A stretch of DNA of 64,000 bases from Adineta steineri (taxonomy: Eukaryota > Rotifera > Eurotatoria > Adinetida > Adinetidae): contig CAJNOI010000041.1 of the NCBI GenBank assembly GCA_905250115.1, positions 389,606-453,605 on the forward strand, in the 5' to 3' direction. The notes beneath the pieces are model-generated. The model saw nothing but the letters and a program-made list of their open reading frames with translations, had not been told where the DNA came from and made no database searches. Below are positions 1 to 12,593 of this stretch, piece after piece. The position numbers and the translations under genes were made by a program. The first letter of the stretch is position 1. Each line of letters opens with the position of its first letter.

Positions 1-2890
1 TTATACCATATGAACCGTTATGTTTCAGCATATGTTTTATTGTTTTTCTCTTGCTTTGAGATATATTCGCTTCAATACTTAATTAAAGATATTTCATCAT
101 TTTTATATGAAGTAACTTTATTATTATATTTATTTCGAGTGTAAGGAAGACGGAAATATAAAATGAGAAAAATATCCTTTTAAATCAAAATTCTTTTCTA
201 TTAAAAAGATTTTTTATTTCCTAAACATTCCAGGTTGGCTGATTTTATATAACAATCATTTAGAAATTACTCTTGAACAACTAATTTATTTTTCCTTGAA
301 TTTGTCCTGTAAATTTTACTTTTTACAATTATCTAACTAATAGTAGTTGCGTTTTCTATTGCATGTTGTTGTTGAGATATTTACATTATATGATAAGTTC
401 AAAAAGACATTATTCAATAGAAACAAGATTTTTTTATGAGATATTAATAATAATAGAAAATGACATCTAACCTCATATATAATGAAGTATCGCGAAACTT
501 TTACTACGTGACACACGCATAGATTATAGGAAAAATGCATTGCTCATAAATTTTTTAGAACTACTTCCAGTTGTTTGAGCTAATTATATCATAAAGTTAT
601 AATTCACAAATAAGAAGTCGGAAAGAAATGCTTTAATTCATACTAGTAATAGATACAAAAGATAATTACGCAAAAGAATATCTCATTTAACGGAAAATGA
701 ACATTTTATGTATTCTGACATAACAGAATCGATTAATATAGAGTATGAATTTGTAGTTCATATAGTACTATAACCTATTTCATATGTTAATTACGGAAGT
801 TAATCAAAAGAAACTCATACTTATGGTTGAAAACTAAATCAGATGTTAGAAAGTGTAAAGTACGCGTTCATATTTTTTCTATTTACCTGAATTTATCAAA
901 AAGAGGTCAAAGAGTTATACAAAAGAAAAACTTAACTATTTTAAGATTTATATGCTCTTTTCAGAGAAGCATGCAGAATCCCTTTTTTCTAATCTTAAAT
1001 TAACTTATTAACGATAAAACTTTGATCGAACCGATAAACAATTGAAGTCTAACAGATCGTAAATCGCTAAACTTAAGAAGAATGGGTCGCTTCGACCGAC
1101 TATATTTTATGTAGGTCATAGTTATCGGAGCACTATTGATTGCTTTTGATTCCTTCCTACAATGTATGATTTTATACAAAAAATGTGCATCTTATTTGAT
1201 AAGAACAACATTAATGATTTACTTTGATGATTATTTTTAGCCCATTAATTATACACAAGAAAAGAGTTTCAGGCATATGTTTAATGATCATTCTTATCGA
1301 ATATTTTTGATGTCTTTCAACCGAAGATAAATATCTGAATAATAACAAAATATGAATTATCAAGATTTTTCAATATTAAGTTATATACAAATCATACCTT
1401 AAACTTTTACCATCGCGATCTTCTCCCAGACATATCTGTTTTATACTAATAAGAAGTTTGAACTGCATTTAAAGTGAAAGTATGCACATTTTATTCTATG
1501 ATACTTTATCTGATTAATCTCGATAGTCTAGAAATATTTAAAAATAGAATAAACACGCTATATAAATCTATTCTACACATTGATCAGTTAATTGAACTTA
1601 ACGAGTTCAATACACAAAGAACTATTGAATATAGTTTATGCAAGTATTTTAAATAATTAATTATTTTCAGGTATAATACTGTTATCGAATAATAAAAGGA
1701 AATAAAACATAATCACAAATAAATAAGATAATTCGATACATACTTACTTGATTAAATAAATGATATTTGATATCATTTCATAAAAAAAATCAAAACAACA
1801 ATTTGATACTGATATGTATGATTGCTTTCAACAGCACTGTTAATTTGCAACACTAGCTACAAAAATCTATCAATGTATCTATATTTAGTTTCTATTATCA
1901 AATGTAACAAGATCGAAAATCATGATTTTCTTTCATTCGAGTTTGATGAATAGACATAAACTATTTTTCTATAACAAATCGGAAAATATTTTTATATGTC
2001 GCCGTCTCAGTTTGACATCGCATGCAATTGCATGATAAGAATAAACAATCTGATGATTTAACACTAAAAAGAAAAGCAATTAAATACGTCTTAACTAACA
2101 CAGAATAAACTGAATGTCTTCCGATCGTGACTTAACGCATAGAAAGAGCATAGGAAAATGCATATTAGTGTACTATTAATAAACATTTAATAGTCTCGCA
2201 AGTACTATATTAAATTCTATCTAAAGTTTTCAAGCATAAGGAATAGGATATACATGCTCAATGCATAAGTATTTCCTTTTAATCTGTTATATCATTTTAA
2301 CTAACAAAAGACATTAATAATATGATTCAGTTATTTATAGTTTCTCTTTTTTTGGAAATAAATCATAAAATCCTGTTTATGATATATAAGTCTAACGCAT
2401 CATTTATTTCGAATAAAAGCATCAACCAGTGTTAAGATTTATTTTCTCAGTTTCTAGTAAATTTGTCATGCCTATATAGTATTGCAACAGGCCTTGATTA
2501 TACATGTGTTCAGTTAATTGAATATAATGATGAGCATTAAGAAAAGTACTTTTATAATCATGACAGTACACGAAACGATAATAAGAAAACAAATTTGAAT
2601 AGTGAAGAATCTAACATCATGTGCCTTCGGTTTAATATGTAGTTCACAAGAACTCAGAAATGTCAACCTATATATCTTTATAGAAAGCAAAAGAAACTAA
2701 TGAGTCATACTATCTCCACACTTGTTATATATTATACAAGTATTATAGAGATAAACATGAGAAGAAAACTTCAATAAATGTAACTTTTTTTATTTTCAAA
2801 ATTAGTAAATTAATGTCTATTTCAAAATATAAATAAATACAACTATATATATACACATTATCAAAAAGAAAGAAAAATTAAGTTTTATTT
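1..2890. other. Intergenic, no gene seen
   Basis: Very A+T-rich sequence with only short, compositionally random open frames on both strands. I see no splice-flanked conserved peptide, tRNA-like box pair or clear repeat family here. It lies beyond the 3' end of the PCED1-like gene. Confidence 0.6.
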
Positions 2891-4497
2891 TCATTCAAAA
2901 AAATTATTTTCATAATAATCAATTAAATAGAGAATATCTGTTTCTTTTCCATTTAAATTTTCAATCATTGGAAATTTTAAATTTAATGGTCGATATTTAT
3001 CAATAATTTCTTTATCAAAGGTTGATATTTGATGATCAATTTTATTAACAATTGCTTTAATAATATCATAACAAATAAATGTATCATCTTGATTTTCATT
3101 AGAATATTTTAATAAATTTTTATTTAATCCACATGATATATAACGTGCAATATGTGTTGTAATTTCTCGATGAATTAATGCATCATAATGCATACCATCT
3201 TTACAACGATGTTGAACACGTTTACGAAGAAGATAATGTAGATCAATAACTTGAAAATTATATTTTTTTGCTAATTCAGATGAAAATGTATTAATATGAA
3301 ACATTCTAATACGAAGAAAATTTTTCTTGTCGGAACGTGTTTCATCTAAAACACCACGAGCATCTCTTGAAAATGGTGTCTATAGAAGAACAATAAAATA
3401 AGAAAATTAACTTTAACAAGAAATTTTTACTGCTGTAAGCCAAATAACAATAGTTTGTGGTGGAATAATTGAACGTATTGAACGAAAACATTCTTCAAGT
3501 AATTGTGCATACTCTTTTTCACTATTTTTTTCATATTTTGTTATATCCCATACAGCTAAAAATAGAATACTCTATCTTTCTAAGATAATGAACAAATATC
3601 TCCGTATTAATAAATCTTAGAAATGATAAGTACTGAAAATTTGTGTACACATATATAGTCTACTGACAAAATTGAGTGTTAAGATAATACAGATGAATAA
3701 AATCTATTTCGTTTTGAAATTTTATAACCAGAGAAAGAATTGATTTTATTATAGACAACGATATAGAATTGTAATAGTTTCCGCGTGATCGTTGATGTAC
3801 GATAACTATGTAATGATTCAGTATGGTCATGTAGGTTTTTAATTAATCTATAGCAGTACGATCGATATAAGACGAAAGACTTTCATTGTTGGTCGAACTA
3901 TCGTACGCGGAGAGTTTATCAATTGCGACACAATATTGATTCTAACGTATATTCTTAATGAGATATGTATACACAAATTTTCAGCATTTCAATACTTAAA
4001 ATGACAGATATTTACTAGAGCGGAGAGATTTGTACATATATATGCAGGAGTATAATTTTACCAGAATTAAGAAGAATAATATCTGGTATAATCGATTTAT
4101 TTTCTGCTATTTCACGTAATTCATTTCTCATTTGTCCACTGAAACATCGTGTTAAAAAAACAAATTTTATGAAATGTGTATTTGTTAAATAACAACGTCT
4201 TTCATAATATGATGTATCATTTGTTTTTTTATCTCCAGCTAATAATTGATCATTTAATGTTGACATATCATGATCATCTAATTTAGCTTTTAATTCATCA
4301 CTTGTTAATAAACGATTTTGTCCTTGAATAAGTAAAATTATATCTTTATACATACTAAATATAAAAAATATAAATTTCATCTTTTAAATAAGAAAAATAA
4401 TTTATTTTACTAACGAACGCATTCCAGAATCACCACAAAGGAGAACATATTTATTTCGTAATAAAGAATATAATGTTTCACTATCGATTAAATCCAT
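2891..4497 (-). CDS. PCED1: PC-esterase domain protein (PCED1/FAM113-like)
   Basis: Four exons: 4497-4411, 4380-4062, 3555-3431 and 3379-2891, 339 aa. The PCED1 family is a eukaryotic GDSL/SGNH-fold group of predicted acyl-esterases whose substrate is unknown. Seen: the nucleophile block CGDSGMRS near residue 22; the family stretch YKDIILLIQG; FFLTR-like VFLTRCFSG; the block-III-like PDIILLNS followed by WDITKY; and the C-terminal catalytic pair in HRCKDGMHYD (D and H). These occur in the same order and spacing as in vertebrate PCED1A/B, and the protein is slightly shorter because the proline-rich tail of vertebrates is absent. The third intron position (4061-3556) is unusually long at 506 nt. 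The first intron, as forced by frame, would be only 30 nt, so that junction is the weakest part. It is the last gene of a same-strand trio with DeSI and Prickle. Confidence 0.88.
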
Positions 4498-4697
4498 TTT
4501 GAAATGAAAATGATTATTTTTTCATTAAACAAAGCTCAATTGCTAGAAGATGTATATATATATATATTTCTTTATAATTCCGTTCTTATTGTGTTAGTCG
4601 AATAAATTCTCTAATAGGAATATACAATTAAAAGAGATCACTACTTGTTTGATATGTATATAATTTTTGACTAAGAATTTGAATGAATAGAAATATA

Positions 4698-5816
4698 TCA
4701 AACAAAAATCTCATCATTGTCAAATGTATGTTCAGATATAAATCGTTCAATTGTTTCAATAACTATTTTTTGACATTGATTTAAATAATGATAAATATCC
4801 GTTGAATAATAAATGCTTATTTCTGGTATTACCACCCCATTACAATCAGTTAGAATAGTATGTTGTAATTTTCTTGCTTGCAATTTATTATATAGATCGA
4901 AAGCAAAATCATAGACATTCTTAAAGAGATTATTTTAAATAAAAGTTATCGATATTTTTAATATATAAACTATTGTTAGTATTACTTTCGATTGAGTAAA
5001 AATAAAATTTGGACATAAATTTTCTTTAATAAGTTCAACAATATCTTTTGATAGTGTAAATGGATTATAATTTTTGATTATTGGATAATAACTAATAATT
5101 ATTTTTAAATAAAAATGATGTGTACATATCTAGAAAAACATACGGAAAACATTTTGGTATAGAATAATCATTAAAAGAAGCTTCTATATAAGATGCATAA
5201 CGTAAAAGATTTGTTTGTTGATCAATATCAAGTATATCCATAACACAATTTATATCTCCATTCAATGTTAAATAGAGTACTTCAACAAAAAATCTTTCAG
5301 AATCTATTTTAACATTAAACATTGTATCAAGAAATGATAAACAACAAACAGAATTAGCTGCTCGATTAATATACGTCGGTAATTTACCATTACAAAGACC
5401 ATTAATGAATTTATTAGCAAAATGATTACAACTAAAATATTGATTATCAAAATTTTGAATTTCTTCTTGAAAATATCTAATTACTTATTACGTAAAAGAT
5501 GATAAGAACTACCAGTAAATATTGTTCCTAATTCTTTTAAATAATTATCAACTTCATCTTTAGTCATATTTGTTCTTCCTATATCAAGTCCTTCTTGATA
5601 GATATAAGCAGCTGTTTTTGGAATTGTTGTAATAATACCAGTAAATTTAAATGGATGACCAATAAATGAATATTCTCGACCATAAACTTCAACAGCTGTA
5701 TGATAAAGACCAACACCAAACAGAAGAGAAACACGATTAATACTTTCTGAAATTGAATAAATATGCAGAATGACTGATTCTGAACTCAATGGAATTATTA
5801 TTGATTTTTGTGTCAT
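4698..5816 (-). CDS. DeSI/PPPDE-family desumoylating-type cysteine peptidase
   Basis: Four exons: 5816-5485, 5431-5144, 5091-4986 and 4919-4698, 315 aa. PPPDE-fold papain-like peptidases (DESI1/DESI2) remove SUMO or ubiquitin-like tags with a Cys-His dyad. Seen: the catalytic His in GLYHTAVEVYG, the typical GREYSFIG segment, and the catalytic Cys in LLRNNCNHFANKF. That Cys motif is rebuilt exactly when the 53-nt intron 5484-5432 is removed, which supports the join. After the PPPDE domain (roughly residues 10-165) there is a further ~150-residue region with no family I recognise, alpha-helical looking and ending DNDEIFV. Metazoan DESI1/2 are about 170-195 aa, so this is an extended member, more like the PUL/thioredoxin-tailed plant and fungal forms in layout though not in sequence. 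Gap to the PCED1 start is about 200 nt. Confidence 0.85.
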
Positions 5817-6263
5817 GACTGATACACTCGGTTGATCAGTTACCCAACTGTCTTAATGTATTGAATACTCGATTAAGAGTAAACATACATTACCATACAC
5901 GTATCAAAAATAAAACGATAATTTTTTTGTTGAATATAAAAATGCGCTTAGTAACAAAATAAATATAACATCTGGTTTAAGACTGATGTTTTTATTTGTC
6001 ATTATCTCTTTTTATCTGATTATTCAAAAGAAAATTTCATAGGAAATTATTATTGAATGAAAATTTTTGTGTCAAAATACACACACACATATATTAAGAA
6101 ACAGAAAAAGTAAAAATAAGAAAATTTTCATTTACATTGAATAATTTTTAAATAAAGAGTACATATTATTTAAGTTATCATCAATAAAAAGGAAAACGAA
6201 TGACCAAAAAAGAAAAATTGTTCAGAATATTCAAAAAAAACAAAACAAAACAACTGTACATAA
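5817..6263. other. Short intergenic spacer
   Basis: About 450 nt between the DeSI start and the Prickle stop. It holds a short CA repeat near 6080 and A-rich 3'-UTR-like sequence of Prickle. No coding signal seen. Confidence 0.6.
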
Positions 6264-9200
6264 TTAACTAATAATACAATCTTTTCTTTTTCGTCCTCCT
6301 CCTCCATTCGTTTTTTTATCTTTTTTATTTAATATTTCTGTTTTTTTCGTTAATGTTGAATTAAAGGATTTTTTTCCATGTCCATGTTCATCAACATAAC
6401 TTATTTTTGTTCCAAAATTAGTTGGTCTCTTTAATCGATTACCATGAATATCATATTGACGATAAATAGAATCAAGATCTTCATCATCCTCATCAGAATC
6501 TGAAGATGATGACGATGATGATGAGGATAAACGTGTTTTATTTGATCGATAAGTAGGTAGTGGTGAATGTTTATGACTTGTCTCTTTTTCATCATCAACA
6601 AAACGAACATGATGTTGTTTTGTAAACCGTCCTGAACCATTTAATGAACGTGAACGCGGAAATTGTGTTGAATTTGTTGGATATGCAACTGATTTCGGTC
6701 GTGATATTGGATACATTACATCATTTGAATCAAGATTTTTATAACGATTTCTTGGTTGTTCACAATCAATGGATGTCTCTTGAGATATAATTGAATAATT
6801 CGGTTTATTTGAATTTATTCGTGATAATTTCGTACTTAAATCAGGTAGTGATGAACGTGACGTTTTTGCTGTTGAACAACGAGCAATTTCAAGTGTTGCA
6901 CCATGACGATCAAGTTGTTCAAGATTTAAATCAGTATAAAGTTGTATTGGTTCACGTGAACGACTTCTTGATACATACATTTTTTGATGGCGATTTTTTA
7001 ATATTGATTCAGGGGATGATTGAATTTGTAAAAATACTTGTGGTTTATCTTTATTATGATCTAATCTTAAAATTTCAAAATTAAAGAAAAAACTAGAATT
7101 AAAACAAAAACTAAAAGAATTATTGTTTTTCTTACTTTGGTTCATTTTGTTGACAATTATTTTTATATCTACGTGCACCATTTCCATCAGATAGATAACC
7201 ATTATTAAAATCACGTTTATTATATTTACTAACATTAGCTCCATCAGAGATATAACCAGCTTGTTCCTTTGGTCGACTAGATAGAGAACGAAAATTTGAC
7301 AATTGTGGTTGTGGTTGTTGTTGTAGTATGGGAGGTGGTGGAGGTGGAACGAAATGTTTTGAACGTCCTGGAACAATTCTTACATGTTGATTCGTATGTT
7401 TATGACTTGTAGGTATTAAATCTGGACTTTTATCATATTTTTGTTGTTGAATTAATTTTGTATGATTAAAACGATTATTACGTTGTAATGCACATTCATT
7501 TGAACAAAAAAGTGCACCATAACGAGGAAAAAATGCACGATTTAGAAGTGGTACACGACATGTATAACAATAAAAACAGGCATCTGTAGCATGCCAATGT
7601 TGAGATTCATGTGCCATTTGTGCTTGATCAGTTTCAATACGTTCACCACATGTATCACAATATTCAGCATACATAGTTTCAAAACAATTTAAACAAAATG
7701 GTTGACTTTGACGCATAACATAACGTTCACCACCTAAACGTTTTTTACAATTTGAACAACCAAAATGATCCATATGCCAACTATAACCTTCAGCTTCTGT
7801 ACATTCATCACTGAAGATAATCTAAGATAGAGGAAAAATAAAGAGAATAATTAGTTTTTGTCATTCTCATTAGTCAATTCAATATATATAGGGAGATAAT
7901 CATCATCCTTATCATCGATAACAATAACCTCGCCTATCTATTACTCAACTATTCACTACATTTACAATAGTCCGAAGAGGTAAACATATTGTCTGGTCTG
8001 ACATGTAAACACACGTACTCATCAAACAAATGTCTAAATGTTCATAGTGTAAATACTTTAAATGTGTCATCACTCCATACCTTATATCGATGTGATGATA
8101 ATAGTCTTCTATTCATATATATGTATTATGAAGAAGAAAAAAAGAAGAAGGCAACTAATAATATTTTATTGTTTTATACATAGAATGTCTACCTATATTA
8201 CTATCTATGATCATTATATAATCAATTATAGGTTTTTTTTGAACGACAACTGTTCTTTTCTTATTAATCATCTGTCCAGGTTTTTCTTTTTCTCCTTCTT
8301 TTCTCTTTGTTTAATAATTTGTCTAATTCGTTTTACATACTTCATCACATGCTGTACATCTTGGTTTATATAATTCAGCATGATGTCGACCACAATAAAG
8401 TAGACCATCTTTACAAAAATAAATTAAATTAACAAGAAATTCTTTGCATTGTGTACAAGTAAAACATTGTGGATGCCAAAAACCAGTTCGATTAGCACGT
8501 TCCGCATAAATACATATTGAACCTGAATCAATAGACTTTTGACACTAAACAACAGGAGAAAAAAAAATGAATATCAATTGTATTCCTATAAAATTCTTAT
8601 AATACATCTGTTTGTGTCTTGTATCTTATATTTATTTATCATCATCACTATTGAGATATCTGTTTTTGATTTCATGCTGAGTGCTATCGATCAGTATATA
8701 GTAAATGTCAAGCACACTTGGTGTTTACTATAATCAGTGAACTTTACGTAGAAAAGAGGGAAAGGAATGTTTTATTTTTTTTTCGTGATCTAATTGAATG
8801 TAATTAACTAGTTCATCGATTGATGATGATTTTCTTACATCATATTCGATCATTTTTCTACGGTCGAAAGCTTCGATCATTTGACTAGTTCGGTTTTTTT
8901 TTCTTCTTCTTCAGATGTTCAATTTCGAAATATGATATACGTTCTCTCAACTACCGTCAATTTTCTTCTTGTTTCGTAACACATATTTGTATACATGTAT
9001 ACGTGTGCTAATCTTTCTTCATAGCAACAGAAATAACAAGTAACATTATTCTTTAACTTACACCACGACATGGTATAGGAGATTGTGTGAGTGGCAATTG
9101 TTTAGCAACACCACGAGCAAGTGCATTATGACGTTGTTGATCATTAAATATTCGTAATTCATTTTTTTCATCTTCACTCAATGAACGACAATATTTAGGA

Positions 9201-9687
9201 TCAGAATCATGTGGAGGCAATTGTTTTTCAAGCATTTTCTTAGAAAAAATAAAAATAATATTTATTATTAGAAAAAATAATTATTTTCTTTTATAAAAAC
9301 TTACCATTCGATATTTTTCACCAATCGAATTTAGAAATGGGACTTTGTCTTCTGGAAAACATTTAAAAAATTGCCGAACCTTAATTAAATGTATAAATAG
9401 ATAAATAATGTGCTATTAATTAACTTTACTTGTTCAGCTTTGAGACCAGCTGGACACCAGGCATATTCTTCGAGTGCACAACCAGAATCATCATCACTAG
9501 TTGATGAACGAGAATGTTGCTGCTGTTGTTGTTGTTGTTGTTGCTGATGTTGCGGCTGTTGAGGAATCATTTTATTTGAAAATGAATGTACTATTGGTGA
9601 GATCAATTGAGCATCGGTACACACTCTACGTAGAACAGTAAATGAATGAATACAAAATAATACAAGCAATTCATCATGTCTGAACAA
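6264..9687 (-). CDS. prickle: Prickle planar cell polarity protein (PET-LIM-LIM-LIM, CAAX)
   Basis: Six exons: 9687-9430, 9379-9305, 9238-9062, 8544-8341, 7821-7136 and 7092-6264 (742 aa from the first ATG). Prickle is a cytoplasmic, membrane-recruited core component of planar cell polarity that binds Van Gogh/Vangl. Seen in order: a Gln tract; the diagnostic [18 protein letters not shown] patch; a PET domain (through [12 protein letters not shown]); three LIM domains with intact Cys/His pairs (PCRGC...[10 protein letters not shown], the [20 protein letters not shown]2, and [13 protein letters not shown]3); a disordered Ser/Arg tail with an HHVRFVDDE segment and a poly-Ser/Asp run; and the C-terminal prenylation box CIIS, the same four residues as in vertebrate PRICKLE. 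The start is uncertain: an inner ATG at about 9570 (MIPQQPQ) is also plausible, and an untranslated 5' exon may lie upstream. Introns are 43-520 nt. Confidence 0.96.
9520..9550 (-). repeat. CAA/CAG polyglutamine tract in Prickle exon 1
   Basis: On the coding strand CAA/CAG codons give ten consecutive Gln residues within a His/Gln-rich segment, just before the conserved SRSSTSDDD patch. It lies in the variable N-terminus of Prickle and is likely length-polymorphic. Confidence 0.8.
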
Positions 9688-12593
9688 TGTATGTCTCGTA
9701 CGCCTAGCGAATAAGACGGAGGAAAAGATAAATCTCTGTCATTTTTCATAAGACATAAGAACGAAAACGATGTATTGTACTACTAAATCATCAAGATAAC
9801 ATGTTGAACTTTTGAGAAAAGAAAAGAATGAAATAACAATGGTTACATTGAAAGGTGTTGATCAAAGGTTAAAATAAAAAAATTTATTTACCCTGTCACA
9901 TAAGCACCAAGTTTCAAGAACAATTTGATGGTCATATTCTCAATATATGAATTGATATAGAGAAAAACGACAGTTATTTATGTAGACAATAAGAAAGAGA
10001 GGGAGAGGGAGAGGGAGAGAGAGAAAGTCAAGAAAATAGTTCCGTATATGAATTAAGACAATTAAATTACCGAAAGAATCTATCCGGGGTGTAAATAGAT
10101 AAACATTGTTCAAATAGTTTGCATAGATAAAAAAATGGTTTACAATCAGTAACGTTAAGTGCATATGCGAGAAAAGCTAATCAAGCGGAAATATGCAAGC
10201 AACTTTCTTTTTTTTTCTATTTAACAAATTTTTAACTACCCTTACATATATATATGTATATAACTTTAAAGTTATGATGCAATCAATAAGTTGAACAGAT
10301 GATTTCTTTTAGAGAGGACAATTTCTAAATAAGAAATGAAAGAAAAAAGAGTGAATAAATGAATAAATTTCCTATATGATGGGTGGTATTGAGCTTATAA
10401 AATAGCGAAACAAAATTCTTTTTTCTCTTGATCAGAAACAATAAATGAGAGAACTGTATGCTTATCCGGAATAGAGAAACGAGAGAATAGATTGACGTTA
10501 GTGGTAGAGAAAAAAGCAACTAATTAACGATAATCATACAGTATTGTTACTGCGTATGGATATGATTGCGTGCATATACAGCTTGGAACTATACATAATA
10601 TAAATGAACTTGTTCTTATTTCATAACAATAATGATTAGAATATGGAATAAATAGTTTAGTAAATGAGCTTTTTTTTGTTCTTACTTTTATCTAGTTTTG
10701 TCATACTGTAAATATTGAATTTTCTTTGTTTTCTATATAAATATATCTTTTTCTCGAATCTGTTGATAAAAAAAAATGTTGTAAATTCCAACGTAAGAAT
10801 GTTTAACACAAGCAAACTGGACGTGTGTGTGTGTATAAAGAACGACACAATAGTACTCGTTCAACAACGACTGATCTAATCGTTAGAAAAGAAAGAAAAG
10901 TTATACAGCGATGTTTAGCCTACTGTACAAACAAAAATGATATTAGATTGTTCGTTGGTTTCGTTCTCTTTTCATATACACTCGCCTCTTTTCAACTATC
11001 GTCGCGTCGAATATTCAAAACTTGCGTCTTCGCTCATCAATTGTATATACACGAGTGTAATAAGAGAAGAGGGAAAGAGAGACAGAGAGAGGGAGAAAAA
11101 GAACATAGGCAAGAGAAATAAAATGAGTAAAGAACGATTGTTCAACGACTCTTTCTTGGTTTGTACAAACATCTGCCGAAAGGCGTAATATACATAGGTG
11201 ATGACAATCACCACACTTTAATATGTCTCTCTCTCTCTCTCATCTACTTCATGCGAGTCTCGTTCATTTTCTGTTGTCAATCGCGAACGTTATCGTTTCC
11301 GCCCCTTTTGGTCATCAGTTCTACTAAATCAAAAAGAAAATGCATGACGACAGCTTTTTTTTTTATACATTATTATTACAAAAGAAAACGAATAGTATTT
11401 AACTCTTGACTTACCTGTTTTTTTTCTTTACTTAAAATATAGTAGAGTGGATTAAAGAGGCGGATAACGTGTCAATATACATATATATGTACCTACACAG
11501 ACGTGTGTCAATAAGAAGTTCTTCACATATTTATAATAAGACGATGTGAATTTGCATATAGAATAATCTTGATTTTATTGAATTTTTATTCCTTGTTCTT
11601 TGATGTCGACATAAGAGGAAGCTTTTTTTCTTCTTTGATGAAAAAGAAGAACACAGCATTCTAAGTCATCAAATGAAATATAGAAAAAAAATTTCTTATT
11701 TTGTTAAATGACGTCCTTGAATGTGATACATTGTATTTATTTCAAACGAATACTTTCAAGTGCTTGGTTGGACAATCTTTTTTACAATTGTAAAAAAGAA
11801 AACCTATCGGAACTATTTGTTCTTTACTTAAGCTTTGATGCATTTTATACCTTAGAGCCAGATGGTTGTCAATCATAATGCTTTGATGATTGGGAGTATT
11901 CGCAGGGGTATTGATCATTAAACCATATGTAGTTATATTCGTCCTCTTGATACTTATTGTTGATTTAGAATATATTCAACAGAACTGTACATATATGGAA
12001 ATAGACTAAGAAGGATTCATACACCAGAAATAAGATTAACTAAATAAATAGACATGTGCAATCATCATGAACGATCAATTCATTAAAGCGAGATAAACCA
12101 TACTGTACACACACACATATTTGACCGATTGACTATTAGACAATATGAGAAACTATTTATCATAATCAATATGTTATCGAATAGTGACGATATATTAGAA
12201 TTTTTTGTTTATTTGTTAATATTTTTAGAAATATATGTATAATTAGCAAAACATGTATTGATTGTATTCAAATTTACTACTATATGTTAACTGTATCGAA
12301 TTGAGTCATTATGAAAAAATATTTTGTATCCCATAGCATGTTAATTAAAAACATGTGTGTTTGTGTAGAGCCAAGGGCAGAGAGAACTATTGTATTTTTT
12401 TTATATTTATGATCAATATATTCTATCGATTATGACTTAATATTATGAAAGAGAATATTTGTCAATTTTGATGATATCTACTAAATTAGAATTCAAATAC
12501 GATAGATTCAATTATAGATTTAAAGAAGATAATGATCGAACAAATTTATTAATTTTCTTTTTCTTTTAACATAACAAAGAAAAATAAACAATA
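9688..12593. other. Intergenic region, 2.9 kb, upstream of Prickle
   Basis: Between the Prickle start and the PUS7 stop. Contains purine runs (AG-rich about 9994-10026 and 11065-11110), a TG run near 10824, a CT run near 11226-11242 and A/T-rich DNA. No conserved exon recognised. It probably holds the Prickle promoter and any 5' untranslated exon. Confidence 0.55.
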
